64,000 bases of DNA, taken from assembly GCF_015234135.1 (NCBI RefSeq), contig NZ_JADGIK010000001.1, positions 1 through 64,000 on the forward strand, in the 5' to 3' direction. Positions 1 through 8,188 of the stretch are shown piece by piece. This DNA is from Faecalibacter rhinopitheci (GTDB lineage: Bacteria > Bacteroidota > Bacteroidia > Flavobacteriales > Weeksellaceae). The position numbers and the translations under genes were made by a program. How positions within the stretch are numbered: the stretch's first letter is position 1; the number at the start of each line of letters is the position of its first letter. The notes under the pieces are model-generated. The model had not been told where the DNA came from. It saw only the letters and a list, made by a program, of their open reading frames with translations, and did not search any database.

Positions 1-441
1 TATCCCACAATAGTTGATTTTTTCATTCATTTGTTCTATATTTAATTTTTATAGGAGAGAACTAATCTTGCAATGAAACCTACTATCCTAGCACGAACTT
101 TTTGTTCAAATAAACTGTACGGTTTTTAGCAAGAAATGAGCAGGGATTATCATGTTAGTGAAGCTTTATGCTTAATAGTATTTACGATCTTAATCTGCTC
201 ATTTAGTTCTTTCTTTTTTTATTTGCTATATATCTTAAATATAATCAATTACAAACATAGGATTGTATTTGCAAAAAACGGGCTGAAAGTAAACTTTCAT
301 CCCATCTTTTTCCGCTCGCAAAATTGCTTTTCTAAAAACTTTAATCTAATTTAGTTTTAGCCAAGCAATTTGCTTGAACGGACGAACTTGACCTTCGTTC
401 AATTTCCTTCTCGTTATCCATAATTTTAAAATGATTGCATA
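1..441. other. Left-edge stretch with no recognisable gene
   Basis: I see no convincing gene here. A 72-codon open frame starting at 136 is present, but it is dominated by Phe, Ile and Leu with no recognisable motif and looks like random AT-rich translation. Near the right end, around 377-405, there is an imperfect inverted repeat (TTGAACG paired with CGTTCAA) that could form a hairpin. The stretch precedes a decayed gene, so it is probably accessory or remnant DNA. Confidence 0.5.
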
Positions 442-968
442 GTGAAGAAACTTCTTAGTTTTATAATATTATTTTTAAGTATCAATCTCTATCCTCAAGA
501 GATTGAAAATAGCAATATTGATTCTTTAAAAATTTTTCAAGATTTATATTGGTTAAAACCTATTAACCATTATGGCTGGGTAACAGATTATGAAAAATTT
601 TACTCAAAAAAAGAAATAAAAAATCTAAATACTTTGATAACTAAATTTGAGAAACAAACTTCAAATGAAATTGCTATAATAACGTTAGATTCATTAAGAG
701 TTACGGAAGAAAATTTTGATGCTTTATCACTTCGAGTTGCAAATGAGTGGGGAATTGGAAAACCTGAAAAAAAAATGGAATTTTAATTACTATTTCCAAA
801 AATTTTAGAAAAATATGAATTCAAAATGGGATCGGAATAGAAGAGATTTTGAGTGACTTTGAAACTAAACAAATTATAGAAAATCAATTTATTCCTTATT
901 TTAAAAATGATGATTATTACAAAGGTACCTATAATGGTATCTTAGAAATAATAGAAAAATTAAAATAA
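442..968 (+). pseudogene. Decayed TPM-domain (YgcG-type) secreted protein
   Basis: Starting from GTG at 442 the frame encodes a signal-peptide-like N-terminus (MKKLLSFIILFLSINLYPQ) followed by the start of a TPM domain (FEKQTSNEIAIITLDSL, residues about 69-85; NEWGIG). The frame breaks at a run of nine A at 767-775 and stops at 784. In the next frame the domain resumes with NGILITISKNFRKI, is interrupted by TGA at 816, then continues with IQNGIGIEEILSDFETK and NGILEIIEKLK to a stop at 966-968. One missing base plus one stop therefore break a protein of roughly 175 residues. Intact TPM proteins are usually exported or membrane-anchored and of uncertain function. Two independent lesions argue for true decay over a single sequencing error. 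Confidence 0.8.
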
Positions 969-977
969 AACTACAGA

Positions 978-1106
978 TAACATCGCATTGGCGAAATAGA
1001 GGGTTAAGGCTAAAATTTGAAAATTCACTTTTTTTAATCCAATAATTATCCAACAAATCAACAAATCAAAATTTTGACTATTTTTATACTAACATTGCAT
1101 TAGCAA
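978..1106. repeat. Pair of short direct repeats flanking a spacer, cassette-like
   Basis: A 17-base sequence TAACATCGCATTGGCGA at 978-994 recurs as TAACATTGCATTAGCAA at 1090-1106, with 14 of 17 positions identical. The repeats sit just after the decayed TPM gene and just before the acetyltransferase gene, separated by AT-rich noncoding DNA. This could mark boundaries of single-gene accessory modules. That is an inference; no integrase or canonical attC structure was identified. Confidence 0.4.
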
Positions 1107-1123
1107 CTTGAAACTGTATTAAA

Positions 1124-1585
1124 ATGATGGAGTATAAAATAGATGATGTAAATAAAAACGAATACAAAGAAGTAGTTGACGTTTGGGAAGCTTCAGTTCG
1201 AGCAACTCATCATTTTTTGAAAGAAGAAGATATTTTGTATTTTAAACCTCTAATTCTCAATACATATCTAGACGCTGTGGAATTAAAATGTGCAAGAGCA
1301 CAAGATAATAAAATTGTAGGTTTTCTTGGTGTAGCAGAACAAAATTTAGAAATGTTATTTATGCATCCTGAATCTAGAGGCAAAGGAATTGGTAAAGCTT
1401 TATTAAATTATTCAATTGCCAAAATGAATTTTATTAAAGTTGACGTGAATGAACAAAATGAACAAGCAGTTGGTTTTTATGAAAAATATGGATTTGAAAT
1501 ATCAAGTTGTTCAGAAATGGATTCAACAGGAAAACCTTATCCAATTTTACATATGGAATTAAAAATACAACACCCATTAGTGTAG
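1124..1585 (+). CDS. GNAT-family N-acetyltransferase, YjaB-like
   Basis: This 153-residue protein is a GNAT acetyltransferase, an enzyme that moves an acetyl group from acetyl-CoA to an amine. The CoA-binding motif A is RGKGIGKAL at residues 85-93, following the usual beta strand (LEMLFMHPES). The C-terminal half contains NEQNEQAVGFYEKYGF (109-124) and GKPYPILHM (136-144), which closely match what I recall of E. coli YjaB, as does the ATHHFL segment near residue 28. YjaB itself is poorly characterised, so the substrate is unknown. Two consecutive ATG codons (1124 and 1127) could serve as start. The last few residues (IQHPLV) extend past the usual end of the family. The gene stands alone between repeats and looks accessory. 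Confidence 0.85.
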   Translation: MMEYKIDDVNKNEYKEVVDVWEASVRATHHFLKEEDILYFKPLILNTYLDAVELKCARAQDNKIVGFLGVAEQNLEMLFMHPESRGKGIGKALLNYSIAKMNFIKVDVNEQNEQAVGFYEKYGFEISSCSEMDSTGKPYPILHMELKIQHPLV

Positions 1586-1670
1586 GTAACTATTGAACAA
1601 CTACAAAATCAACAAAATAATAAATATATAGCCTCATAAAAGTATTATAAACGTTGATAATATAACAAGA

Positions 1671-1712
1671 ATGAGGTATTAAAAATAGAAAAAGCAGCTT
1701 ATGAACCTGCTT
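1671..1712 (-). repeat. Copy 1 of a 42-base duplicated terminator segment
   Basis: This segment matches 2701-2742 at 40 of 42 positions. Read on the minus strand it forms a hairpin (AAGCAGGTT, 3-base loop, AAGCTGCTT with one mismatch) followed by TTTTTCTATTTTT, i.e. a Rho-independent terminator for the small membrane-protein gene at 1733-1963. A CCTCAT at 1632-1637 is complementary to its leading ATGAGG, so a larger fold is possible. The second copy lies at the 3' end of an IS3-family remnant. Confidence 0.75.
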
Positions 1713-1732
1713 AATTTATTATCTAAAAAAAA

Positions 1733-1963
1733 TTAATGAGAAAGCCATTTTAAAAGACCTTCAGGCCCTCCAATTATTAATATAAATCCCATTATTATAA
1801 TTAATACAATTCCAACGATTAAACATCCTCCAAAACTATCATTTTCATTCCAGTTTCCACTATCTTTTAATTCTTGTATTTGACGCTGAGTTTCTTCTCT
1901 TCTTCGTTTTCTAGAGTAAGGACTATTTGAATATGGATTTCGAGGTTTATAAGGTTTAGTCAT
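1733..1963 (-). CDS. Small single-pass membrane protein, unknown function
   Basis: This 76-residue protein has a Pro/Arg/Lys-rich N-terminal 30 residues (several RKR and PYS patches), a short polar linker with WNENDSFGG, and one hydrophobic helix at about residues 47-66 (CLIVGIVLIIIMGFILIIGG). The basic N-terminus suggests an N-in orientation in the inner membrane. I recognise no family. A minus-strand terminator lies directly downstream, which supports it as a real transcription unit. It sits in the accessory patch next to a DUF5763-like lipoprotein gene on the opposite strand, and the two start regions face each other across about 215 bases. Confidence 0.6.
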   Translation of the reverse strand: MTKPYKPRNPYSNSPYSRKRRREETQRQIQELKDSGNWNENDSFGGCLIVGIVLIIIMGFILIIGGPEGLLKWLSH

Positions 1964-2178
1964 TTTTAAAATTTATTTGTGAGAAATAGAAATAGTTTTC
2001 ATTAAAAATATTTTAAAACTAATTATACTTTTACATGATTCCTTACGGAAAACCTTATTGTTAATTAAAATTAAATAGCTAATAGTAAGTACTTAAGTTA
2101 ATGACATAATTTTTTTTTATACTCTATGTTAGTATATTTGAATCTTACCTCTAATCTATCTACCTTAAAATTTCAACT

Positions 2179-2625
2179 ATGAAAAAAATTTTAATTATTA
2201 TTCCTATAATTTTAATTTCTTGCTTAAAAAAAAATTCTACTGAGGATAGAAATTTATTAAAAAATGAAATTAGACAGGAGATTCTCGATAGTATAAAAAA
2301 GAATGATTTACTAAAATCTACAAAACATACTTTCAATTTAAAAAAAGGAAAAAAAGTAATTGTTTATGATAATAATACTTGGGAATATTCGACTAATAAT
2401 AACATTAATAAATTAAATACAAAAAAGGTCAAATCAGAAAGATCAAATAGTAACATAGCAGTAAACTCTTTCACGTCAAATAAAAATCCTAAAAGAAAAA
2501 ATAAGAAAAAATCTGTTTCTAATTCTTCTTCATATTCTTCAGGTACTTGTGGATATCCTACTAAATCTGGAGGAAGATGCAGAAGAACTGTTAAAAGTGG
2601 TGGATCATGTTGGCAACATGGCTAA
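2179..2625 (+). CDS. Lipoprotein with C-terminal Cys3-His (DUF5763-like) motif
   Basis: The 148-residue product starts with a lipoprotein signal (MKKILIIIPIILISC, Cys15 as lipidation site). A Lys/Asn/Ser-rich middle follows, including a VIVYDNNTWEY segment near residues 57-67. The last 25 residues hold Cys124, Cys134, Cys144 and His147 (C-x9-C-x9-C-x2-H) with Gly and Lys spacing, resembling the DUF5763 Cys/His motif found at the C-termini of many Bacteroidota proteins. The motif looks able to bind one metal ion, but that is inference. Function is unknown. It lies between two copies of a duplicated terminator and beside a transposon remnant, suggesting acquired DNA. Confidence 0.7.
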   Translation: MKKILIIIPIILISCLKKNSTEDRNLLKNEIRQEILDSIKKNDLLKSTKHTFNLKKGKKVIVYDNNTWEYSTNNNINKLNTKKVKSERSNSNIAVNSFTSNKNPKRKNKKKSVSNSSSYSSGTCGYPTKSGGRCRRTVKSGGSCWQHG

Positions 2626-2700
2626 AATAATTCATCTATAAGAATAAGATAACATTAAACCTCGTTTAAGTCTTTTTAAGCTGTGATTACTTATAAAGAA

Positions 2701-2742
2701 ATGAGGTATTAAAAATAGAAAAAGTAGCTTAGGAACCTGCTT
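2701..2742 (-). repeat. Copy 2 of the duplicated terminator segment
   Basis: This segment is 40/42 identical to 1671-1712 and also forms a minus-strand hairpin followed by a T-rich tract. It begins one base after the stop codon of the decayed IS3 orfB reading frame (2743-2745), so it is the 3' flank of the transposase remnant. An ACCTCGT at about 2657-2663 is nearly complementary to its leading ATGAGGT. Confidence 0.7.
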
Positions 2743-3258
2743 TTATTTTATTTCCCTTTTTAATTCTTCAATCGAATCAAATTATTGTAAGTAAAACATT
2801 TCTGATTTTAATGTTCCAAAGAAATTCTCGATAATCGCATTATCTAAGCATTTTTTTTTACGAGATATGCTTTGAATGATTCCTTTTTTCTTTAATTGTG
2901 TTTGATATTGTTTCATTTGGTATTGCCATCCTTGATCAGAATGGAATATTAAATCTTTCGTATTTTGGGGTTGTATTAAAAGCCTTTTTAAGCATTTGAA
3001 TTACTTGATCAAATATTGGTCTTTCGATTAATTCGTAACTGATAATATCCTGATTGTAAAGATCCATTACAGGTGATAAATACAATTTTGAATTAAACCA
3101 GATGAGCCATAAGCTTTATAATCGTTATGCCTTTTATTGAGCAAAATATCTGAAAAAGCAAATTCTTGTGCAACTGAATATATGGATTGATGTGATTTTA
3201 TTACTAATTCGATACATTTTAATTTAAATGATGCGTCATATTTTATTTTTTTTGTCAT
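2743..3258 (-). pseudogene. IS3-family transposase orfA-orfB deletion fusion
   Basis: The minus-strand frame from 3258 gives the orfA helix-turn-helix start (MTKKIKYDASFKLKCIELVIK, then HQSIYSVAQEF and YKAYGSSGL). It then breaks off near 3103 and orfB sequence follows in another frame: NSKLYLSPVMDLYNQDIISY, later [19 protein letters not shown] and [19 protein letters not shown], typical of the rve integrase core with its DDE-region Asp and Glu. Three lesions are visible: the internal deletion, a one-base loss in an A run at 2963-2966, and an in-frame TAA at 2782-2784. The remaining tail ends with KREIK and a stop at 2743-2745. Confidence 0.85.
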
Positions 3259-3342
3259 AAAAAAATGCCCCAGAAAGTGTCTAACTTTTTGGGGCATGTC
3301 TAATATGTTGCTTTTTTATTATACTTTTTTTTAAAAAAAAAA

Positions 3343-3708
3343 TTATTTAGCAGTTCCTTTAATTCGAAAGATTTTTCGAGAAGCTTTTACATCATTAGAT
3401 GTAATAGTTACCGATTTATTAAATGCACCTGCTACAGATCCTACACTATAATTTAATAAAATATCTGCAGATCCTCCAGGAGCAATAGGAGTTTTTGGGA
3501 ATTCTGGAACTGTACATCCACAAGATCCTACTACAGTTTTAATGATTAATGGTTCTGTACCAACATTTGTAACCTTAACAGTTTTTTGAATGTTAGCATT
3601 TAATTTTAATTCACCAAATTCAACTGATTCAGTTTCTAATTTAAGTTCTTGTGCAAACAAAGAAGTCATTCCCATTGCAAAAGCACCTAATAACATTATT
3701 TTTTTCAT
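3343..3708 (-). CDS. Exported DUF1573 domain protein
   Basis: A 121-residue secreted protein with a signal peptide cleaved after about residue 19 (LFA-QE). The remainder is one DUF1573 domain, an immunoglobulin-like fold common in Bacteroidota exported proteins: FGELKLNANIQKTVKVTNVG (31-50), then the hallmark GSCGCTVPEFPK with Cys63 and Cys65, then PGGSADILLNYSV and a final IFRIKGTAK strand. Molecular function is unknown for the family; the domain resembles ASH/PapD-like modules. The gene is monocistronic, with a short T-rich sequence rather than a clear hairpin downstream. Confidence 0.9.
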   Translation of the reverse strand: MKKIMLLGAFAMGMTSLFAQELKLETESVEFGELKLNANIQKTVKVTNVGTEPLIIKTVVGSCGCTVPEFPKTPIAPGGSADILLNYSVGSVAGAFNKSVTITSNDVKASRKIFRIKGTAK

Positions 3709-4018
3709 AATTGAGTCTAAATTATACTATCAAATTTATAAAAACATTTTTAGATAAAATACTTTAATATATTAAAAATATCATTTATTTCCATTTTATA
3801 TTTTAAAAATTGATATGTTGATTATATTTATTTCGTTGTTATTTTATTGAAATTGATCAAACAAATTTTTTATTATTTCTTTATAAGTCCAATATTTATA
3901 CCATTAAATATTGTGTGTGAAATAATCCTATTCTCAGTTGATATAAAAACTTTACTTATTCTGTTATTGCTTTTAATGATAAATACTTTTAAATTTATCC
4001 AAAAATTAATTTTACCAA
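3709..4018. other. Noncoding AT-rich gap
   Basis: About 310 bases between two exported-protein genes. The only open frame is a TTG-started 77-codon one (3847-4080) that runs 62 bases into the next gene and consists almost wholly of Ile, Leu and Phe, so I do not call it. No hairpin or clear promoter was recognised. It should contain promoters for both flanking genes, which point away from each other. Confidence 0.5.
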
Positions 4019-4681
4019 ATGAAAATCATCTTTTCTACTTTACTATTTACTATAACTATATGTGCTTTTTCGCAAGTTAATAATAAAGATTTAATTGCTG
4101 ACTTATCAGCGCAAACGGGTAGATCATTATATCTAAGGCCAAATGAAACAGATCCTATAATCTCTAAATATTACTTAAATACAGAATTTAAAAAAGCATA
4201 TGTAGAAGGATTTGAGAAAGGTAATGAATATAGATATAATGGATTTACAGATAACTTCGAATTTATTGAAAATGGCGAACTTTTAAACCTTGTTAAAAAT
4301 TCATCAATTAGATTAAAGTTTAATCACAATGAATCTGTTTATCAATATTTACATTTTTTTGATACAAAAGGGAATAGTCAAGAAAGATTCTTAGAAATAG
4401 TAATTGATGGTACTCCTAAATATTCTTTGTATAAATCTTTTGAAGTAACCGAGTCTGCAAATGATAACATTAACGGTTATAAGTCTACTGAAGAAAAGAA
4501 AATTAATATTACCAAAGAATTTTTAATCGGGATAAATGGAACAATTCATACGATTCCTCGTTCAACAAAAAAATTAAATCAGATACTAAGTATAAATGTA
4601 GAGGAAATTATAAAATCAAATAAATTAAATTTAAAGAAGCAAGAAGATCTCGTTAAATTGATTGAAATATTGAATAAATAA
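4019..4681 (+). CDS. Exported protein of unknown function
   Basis: A 220-residue protein with a signal peptide (MKIIFSTLLFTITICAFSQ, cleavage after about residue 18). The body contains LYLRPNETDPIISKYYL (35-51) and a basic, helical C-terminus (PRSTKKLNQILSINVEEII, KLNLKKQEDLVKLIEILNK) that resembles C-termini of other uncharacterised flavobacterial secreted proteins. No Cys pairs, catalytic motif or sorting domain is visible, so it is probably periplasmic. It is followed after 73 bases by valS, which has its own promoter element, so co-transcription is unlikely. Confidence 0.7.
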   Translation: MKIIFSTLLFTITICAFSQVNNKDLIADLSAQTGRSLYLRPNETDPIISKYYLNTEFKKAYVEGFEKGNEYRYNGFTDNFEFIENGELLNLVKNSSIRLKFNHNESVYQYLHFFDTKGNSQERFLEIVIDGTPKYSLYKSFEVTESANDNINGYKSTEEKKINITKEFLIGINGTIHTIPRSTKKLNQILSINVEEIIKSNKLNLKKQEDLVKLIEILNK

Positions 4682-4716
4682 TACATTTCAGAACTAATTA
4701 TATTGGGCAGATTGAT

Positions 4717-4724
4717 TAAATTTG
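4717..4724 (+). promoter_or_regulatory. -7 promoter element of valS
   Basis: TAAATTTG matches the Bacteroidota -7 consensus TAnnTTTG. A convincing -33 TTTG at 19-21 bases upstream is not seen. The element overlaps the first in-frame TTG codon (4722), so that codon cannot be the start; the ATG at 4755 is preferred. Confidence 0.5.
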
Positions 4725-4754
4725 CCCAAATTTGTTTTTAAGAATAAATACACA

Positions 4755-7376
4755 ATGGAAATCGCATCGAAATATACGCCGACAGAGGTTGAAGGAAAAT
4801 GGTACCAGTACTGGATGGAGAAAAAATATTTTAAATCTACACCAGACGAAAGAAAAGCTTACACAATTGTAATTCCACCACCAAACGTCACAGGTGTCTT
4901 ACATATGGGACACATGTTAAACAATACGATTCAAGACGTTTTAATTCGTCGTGCGCGTATGCGTGGATTCAACGCATGTTGGGTTCCTGGAACTGACCAT
5001 GCTTCAATTGCAACTGAGGCGAAAGTCGTTGCGAAATTAAAAGAAGAAGGTGTTTCTAAATTTGACATCGGACGTGAAAAATTCTTAGATCACGCTTGGG
5101 ATTGGACGCACAAACACGGTGGAATCATCTTAGATCAATTAAAGAAATTAGGAGCTTCTTGTGATTGGGATCGTACAAAATTCACGATGGATCCAGATTT
5201 ATCTGAGTCTGTTCAACGTGTGTTTATCGATTTATACAACAAAGGATTAATTTACCGTGGTTACCGTATGGTGAACTGGGATCCAGAAGCAAAAACAAAT
5301 ATCTCTGACGAAGAGGTGGTTTACAAAGAGAAAAACGGAAAATTATACCACTTAAAATACCAAGTCGTAGGTTCTGATAAATATATCGTTGTGGCAACAA
5401 CTCGTCCAGAAACTATTTTTGGAGATACTGCTGTATGTATCAATCCAAACGATGAGCGTTACGAATGGTTAAAAGGACAAAAAGTAATTGTTCCTTTAGT
5501 TGGTCGTGAGGTAAACATCATCCAAGATGAGTATGTGGATTTAGAATTCGGTACTGGATGTTTAAAAGTAACGCCAGCTCACGATACAAATGACTACGAA
5601 TTAGGAAAGAAACACAACTTAGAGTTCATCGATATCTTTACGGATGATGCGAAATTAAACGATTATGGAATGCATTATGCCGGAATGGATCGTTTCAAAG
5701 CACGTAAAGAAGTTGAGAAAGAATTAGAAGAAAAAGGTTTACTTGAAAAAGTAGAAGATTATAAAAATAATGTAGGGACTTCTGAAAGAACTGGAGCGGT
5801 TATCGAGCCTAAAATCTCGAACCAATGGTTCTTAAAAATGACAGATTTAGCTAAACCTGCATTAGATAATGTAATGAACGATACGATTAAATTTCACCCA
5901 GCGAAATTTAAAAATACGTACCGTAACTGGATGGAAAATGTAACGGATTGGAACATTTCTCGTCAATTATGGTGGGGACACCAAATTCCTGCATTCTTCT
6001 ACGGTGATGGAAACGAAGATTTCGTTGTTGCATTAACGAAAGAAGAAGCGTTACCATTAGCACAAGAAAAAACAGGAAATGCTGCATTAACAATCGAAGA
6101 TTTACGTCAAGATGAAGATGCGTTAGATACGTGGTTCTCTTCTTGGTTATGGCCAATTTCAGTTTTCAATGGAATCAACGAACCAGAAAACGAAGAAATC
6201 AATTATTACTATCCAACTCAAGATTTAGTAACTGGTCCAGATATTATTTTCTTCTGGGTGGCACGTATGATTGTGGCTGGATACGAGTACCGCAACGAAT
6301 TACCTTTTGAAAATGTATATTTCACAGGTATCGTTCGTGACAAACAAGGTCGTAAAATGTCGAAATCTTTAGGGAATTCGCCCGATCCAATCGAATTAAT
6401 GAACGAGTACGGAGCAGATGCAACACGTATGGGGATGTTATTAACTGCGCCTGCAGGAAACGACTTGCCATTTGATATCGATTTATGTTTACAAGGACGT
6501 AATTTCGCGAATAAAATTTGGAATGCTTTCCGCTTAATCAAAGGTTTTGAAATTAACGAAGAATTAGAGCAAACTTCGGCACAAGCAAAAGCGGTAAACT
6601 GGTTCGAGAATAAATTCCAACAAGCATTAGCGGATATCGAGCACAACTACGATCAATACCGTTTATCAGATTCGTTAATGGCGATCTATAAATTAATTTG
6701 GGACGATTTCTGTTCTTGGTACTTAGAAGCAATTAAACCATCATTTGGTGAGCCAATCGATCGTAAAACATTTGATGCGACAATTGGTTTCTTAGAAAAT
6801 GTATTAAAAGTGTTACATCCATTTATGCCTTTCTTAACAGAGGAAATTTGGCACTTAATCGCAGATCGTACAGAAGATGAGGCCTTAATTATTTCGAAAT
6901 ATCCTGAAGTTACTTCTTTCGACGAAACGATTATTAAAGCGTTCGAAAATACAAAAGAAGCGACTACTGCTATTCGTGGTCTACGTTCAGAAAAAGGAAT
7001 GTCTCCAAAAGAAGCTTTAGAAGTTTTTGCAGATGCACAAGCTGCGAATGAAATCTATGTAGATGTATTCTCTAAATTAGGTAACGTTTCGAACTTCAAT
7101 ACAGGAGATAAGCCAGAAAAAGGTTTTGGATTCCGTGTTGGTACGTTAGAGTTTATGATTCCAATGTCTGATAATATCGATATTAAAGCAGAACGCGAAA
7201 AATTACAAAAAGAGTTAGAATACAACCAAGGTTTCTTAAACTCAGTGCGTAAAAAATTATCTAACGAGAGATTCGTTGCTGGTGCGCCAGAGCAGGTAAT
7301 TAATGCAGAACGCAAGAAAGAAGCTGATGCTTTAGAGAAGATTACTCAAATCGAAGAGCAATTAGCAGCTTTATAA
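4755..7376 (+). CDS. valS: Valyl-tRNA synthetase
   Basis: A class Ia aminoacyl-tRNA synthetase that charges tRNA-Val in the cytoplasm. From ATG 4755 it has 873 residues, the normal size. The HIGH-type motif is HMGH at residues 50-53, preceded by PPPNVTGVL. The CP1 editing domain follows, with [13 protein letters not shown] and [12 protein letters not shown]. The KMSKS loop is KMSKS at 534-538. The [15 protein letters not shown] segment, the anticodon-binding domain and a C-terminal coiled coil typical of ValRS (roughly 810-873) are present. The longer frame opening at 4722 overlaps a promoter element, so it was not used. Codon choice is visibly more biased than in neighbours (many CGT, AAC, TTC), as expected for high expression. 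A strong terminator follows at 7408. Confidence 0.97.
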   Translation: MEIASKYTPTEVEGKWYQYWMEKKYFKSTPDERKAYTIVIPPPNVTGVLHMGHMLNNTIQDVLIRRARMRGFNACWVPGTDHASIATEAKVVAKLKEEGVSKFDIGREKFLDHAWDWTHKHGGIILDQLKKLGASCDWDRTKFTMDPDLSESVQRVFIDLYNKGLIYRGYRMVNWDPEAKTNISDEEVVYKEKNGKLYHLKYQVVGSDKYIVVATTRPETIFGDTAVCINPNDERYEWLKGQKVIVPLVGREVNIIQDEYVDLEFGTGCLKVTPAHDTNDYELGKKHNLEFIDIFTDDAKLNDYGMHYAGMDRFKARKEVEKELEEKGLLEKVEDYKNNVGTSERTGAVIEPKISNQWFLKMTDLAKPALDNVMNDTIKFHPAKFKNTYRNWMENVTDWNISRQLWWGHQIPAFFYGDGNEDFVVALTKEEALPLAQEKTGNAALTIEDLRQDEDALDTWFSSWLWPISVFNGINEPENEEINYYYPTQDLVTGPDIIFFWVARMIVAGYEYRNELPFENVYFTGIVRDKQGRKMSKSLGNSPDPIELMNEYGADATRMGMLLTAPAGNDLPFDIDLCLQGRNFANKIWNAFRLIKGFEINEELEQTSAQAKAVNWFENKFQQALADIEHNYDQYRLSDSLMAIYKLIWDDFCSWYLEAIKPSFGEPIDRKTFDATIGFLENVLKVLHPFMPFLTEEIWHLIADRTEDEALIISKYPEVTSFDETIIKAFENTKEATTAIRGLRSEKGMSPKEALEVFADAQAANEIYVDVFSKLGNVSNFNTGDKPEKGFGFRVGTLEFMIPMSDNIDIKAEREKLQKELEYNQGFLNSVRKKLSNERFVAGAPEQVINAERKKEADALEKITQIEEQLAAL

Positions 7377-7407
7377 AAGTAACGAAATTTATTCTTAAAT
7401 ATAGATT

Positions 7408-7436
7408 AGCCACTCCAAAAGGAGTGGCTTTTTTTA
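7408..7436 (+). terminator. Rho-independent terminator of valS
   Basis: Perfect 9-base stem AGCCACTCC / GGAGTGGCT with an AAAA loop, followed by a run of T. Confidence 0.9.
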
Positions 7437-7517
7437 TAATCATTTATTTAAGTGAGAAAATTCGAATTTATGAAGTAAAATTTATTTGTTAAATAGTATA
7501 AAGCATTTTGTATTTTC

Positions 7518-7525
7518 TACCTTTG
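7518..7525 (+). promoter_or_regulatory. -7 promoter element of the LysE-type gene
   Basis: TACCTTTG matches TAnnTTTG and lies 23 bases before the ATG at 7549. No -33 TTTG sits at the ideal distance (the nearest is 29 bases upstream). It falls inside the longer open frame and so favours the ATG at 7549 over the TTG at 7486. Confidence 0.5.
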
Positions 7526-7548
7526 CGGTCTTCTATCTAAAAGAAATT

Positions 7549-8187
7549 ATGCAATATTTAGAACTTATTTTAATCGGAATTTTTACAGCAATTATAGGAT
7601 CAGCCATACCGGGTTTATTAAATATGACAGTTGTGAAAATTGGAAAAAGTGAAGGTTCTAAAAGTGCTTATACGTTTATGGCTGGAACAGCTGTAACGAT
7701 TGCTTTGCAAGTATATATAGCTATTTTTTTGGCGAAATTCATTAATTTTAATGAAGAAGTAACCAAAATTTTTCGTGAAGTTGGTCTAGTTGTTTTTGTT
7801 TTAATTACAGTCTATTTTTTATTTTTTGCAAAGAAACAAGATCAAAAGAAAAAGAAGAAAAAGGAATCTCAAGTAGGAGAGTATCAGCAAAAAAATAAAT
7901 TTGTGTATGGGCTTTTATTATCTGCAATTAATGTATTTCCAGTTCCATTTTATGTATTTCTAAGTGCGACTTTAAAGTCGTATAATATCTCCGTATTTAA
8001 CCAACCCAATAGTTCTGTTTTCGCTTTTGGAGTGGTGGTTGGATCGATGATTATATTCGGATCTTATTTAAAATTCTTTAAATCAAAATCAGAAGAAAAT
8101 TCATTTATCTTAAAAAATATCAATTATGTAATTGGTGGTGTTACTAGTGTTGTATCTCTATTAACGATTTATCAGTTGATAAAATAA
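7549..8187 (+). CDS. LysE-family membrane exporter
   Basis: A 212-residue inner-membrane protein with about six hydrophobic helices. The N-terminal region (LILIGIFTAIIGSAIPGLLNM) and the following conserved segment TFMAGTAVTIALQVYIAIFLA resemble LysE/RhtB-type amino-acid exporters. The central cytoplasmic loop is strongly basic (KKQDQKKKKKKESQ). The start was placed at ATG 7549 because a promoter element lies just upstream. Its substrate cannot be inferred; flavobacterial members are annotated only as LysE-type translocators. It converges with the next gene on the minus strand with a one-base gap and no visible hairpin. Confidence 0.7.
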   Translation: MQYLELILIGIFTAIIGSAIPGLLNMTVVKIGKSEGSKSAYTFMAGTAVTIALQVYIAIFLAKFINFNEEVTKIFREVGLVVFVLITVYFLFFAKKQDQKKKKKKESQVGEYQQKNKFVYGLLLSAINVFPVPFYVFLSATLKSYNISVFNQPNSSVFAFGVVVGSMIIFGSYLKFFKSKSEENSFILKNINYVIGGVTSVVSLLTIYQLIK

Positions 8188-8188
8188 G

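Larger units (their letters stand above)
2701..3302 (-). mobile_element. Remnant of an IS3-family insertion sequence
   Basis: The left end is marked by a short inverted pair, TGCCCC and GGGGCA, around AAAAAGTTAGACACTTTC at 3265-3296, just ahead of orfA. About 60 codons of orfA are joined directly to the last part of orfB, so more than half of the original element (expected around 1.2-1.5 kb) is missing. No matching right-end inverted repeat was found. The element cannot move by itself. Confidence 0.8.

Noticed and set aside
136-354. 72-codon open frame
   Set aside because: Composition is dominated by Phe, Ile, Leu and Cys without any motif, promoter or terminator; likely chance in AT-rich DNA.
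377-405. Inverted repeat TTGAACG/CGTTCAA as an integron attC site
   Set aside because: The attC core sequences are not present and no integrase is visible in the window, so there is no basis for calling an integron.
3847-4080. 77-codon TTG-started frame ahead of the exported-protein gene
   Set aside because: It overlaps the next gene by 62 bases in another frame and contains only hydrophobic low-complexity sequence.
6218-6646. 142-codon minus-strand frame inside valS
   Set aside because: It is a shadow of the strongly biased valS coding frame, with Cys- and Ser-rich nonsense composition.
7485-7525. Full -33/-7 promoter ahead of the LysE-type gene
   Set aside because: TTTG at 7485 and TACCTTTG at 7518 are 29 bases apart, too far for the usual 19-21; only the -7 element is reported.
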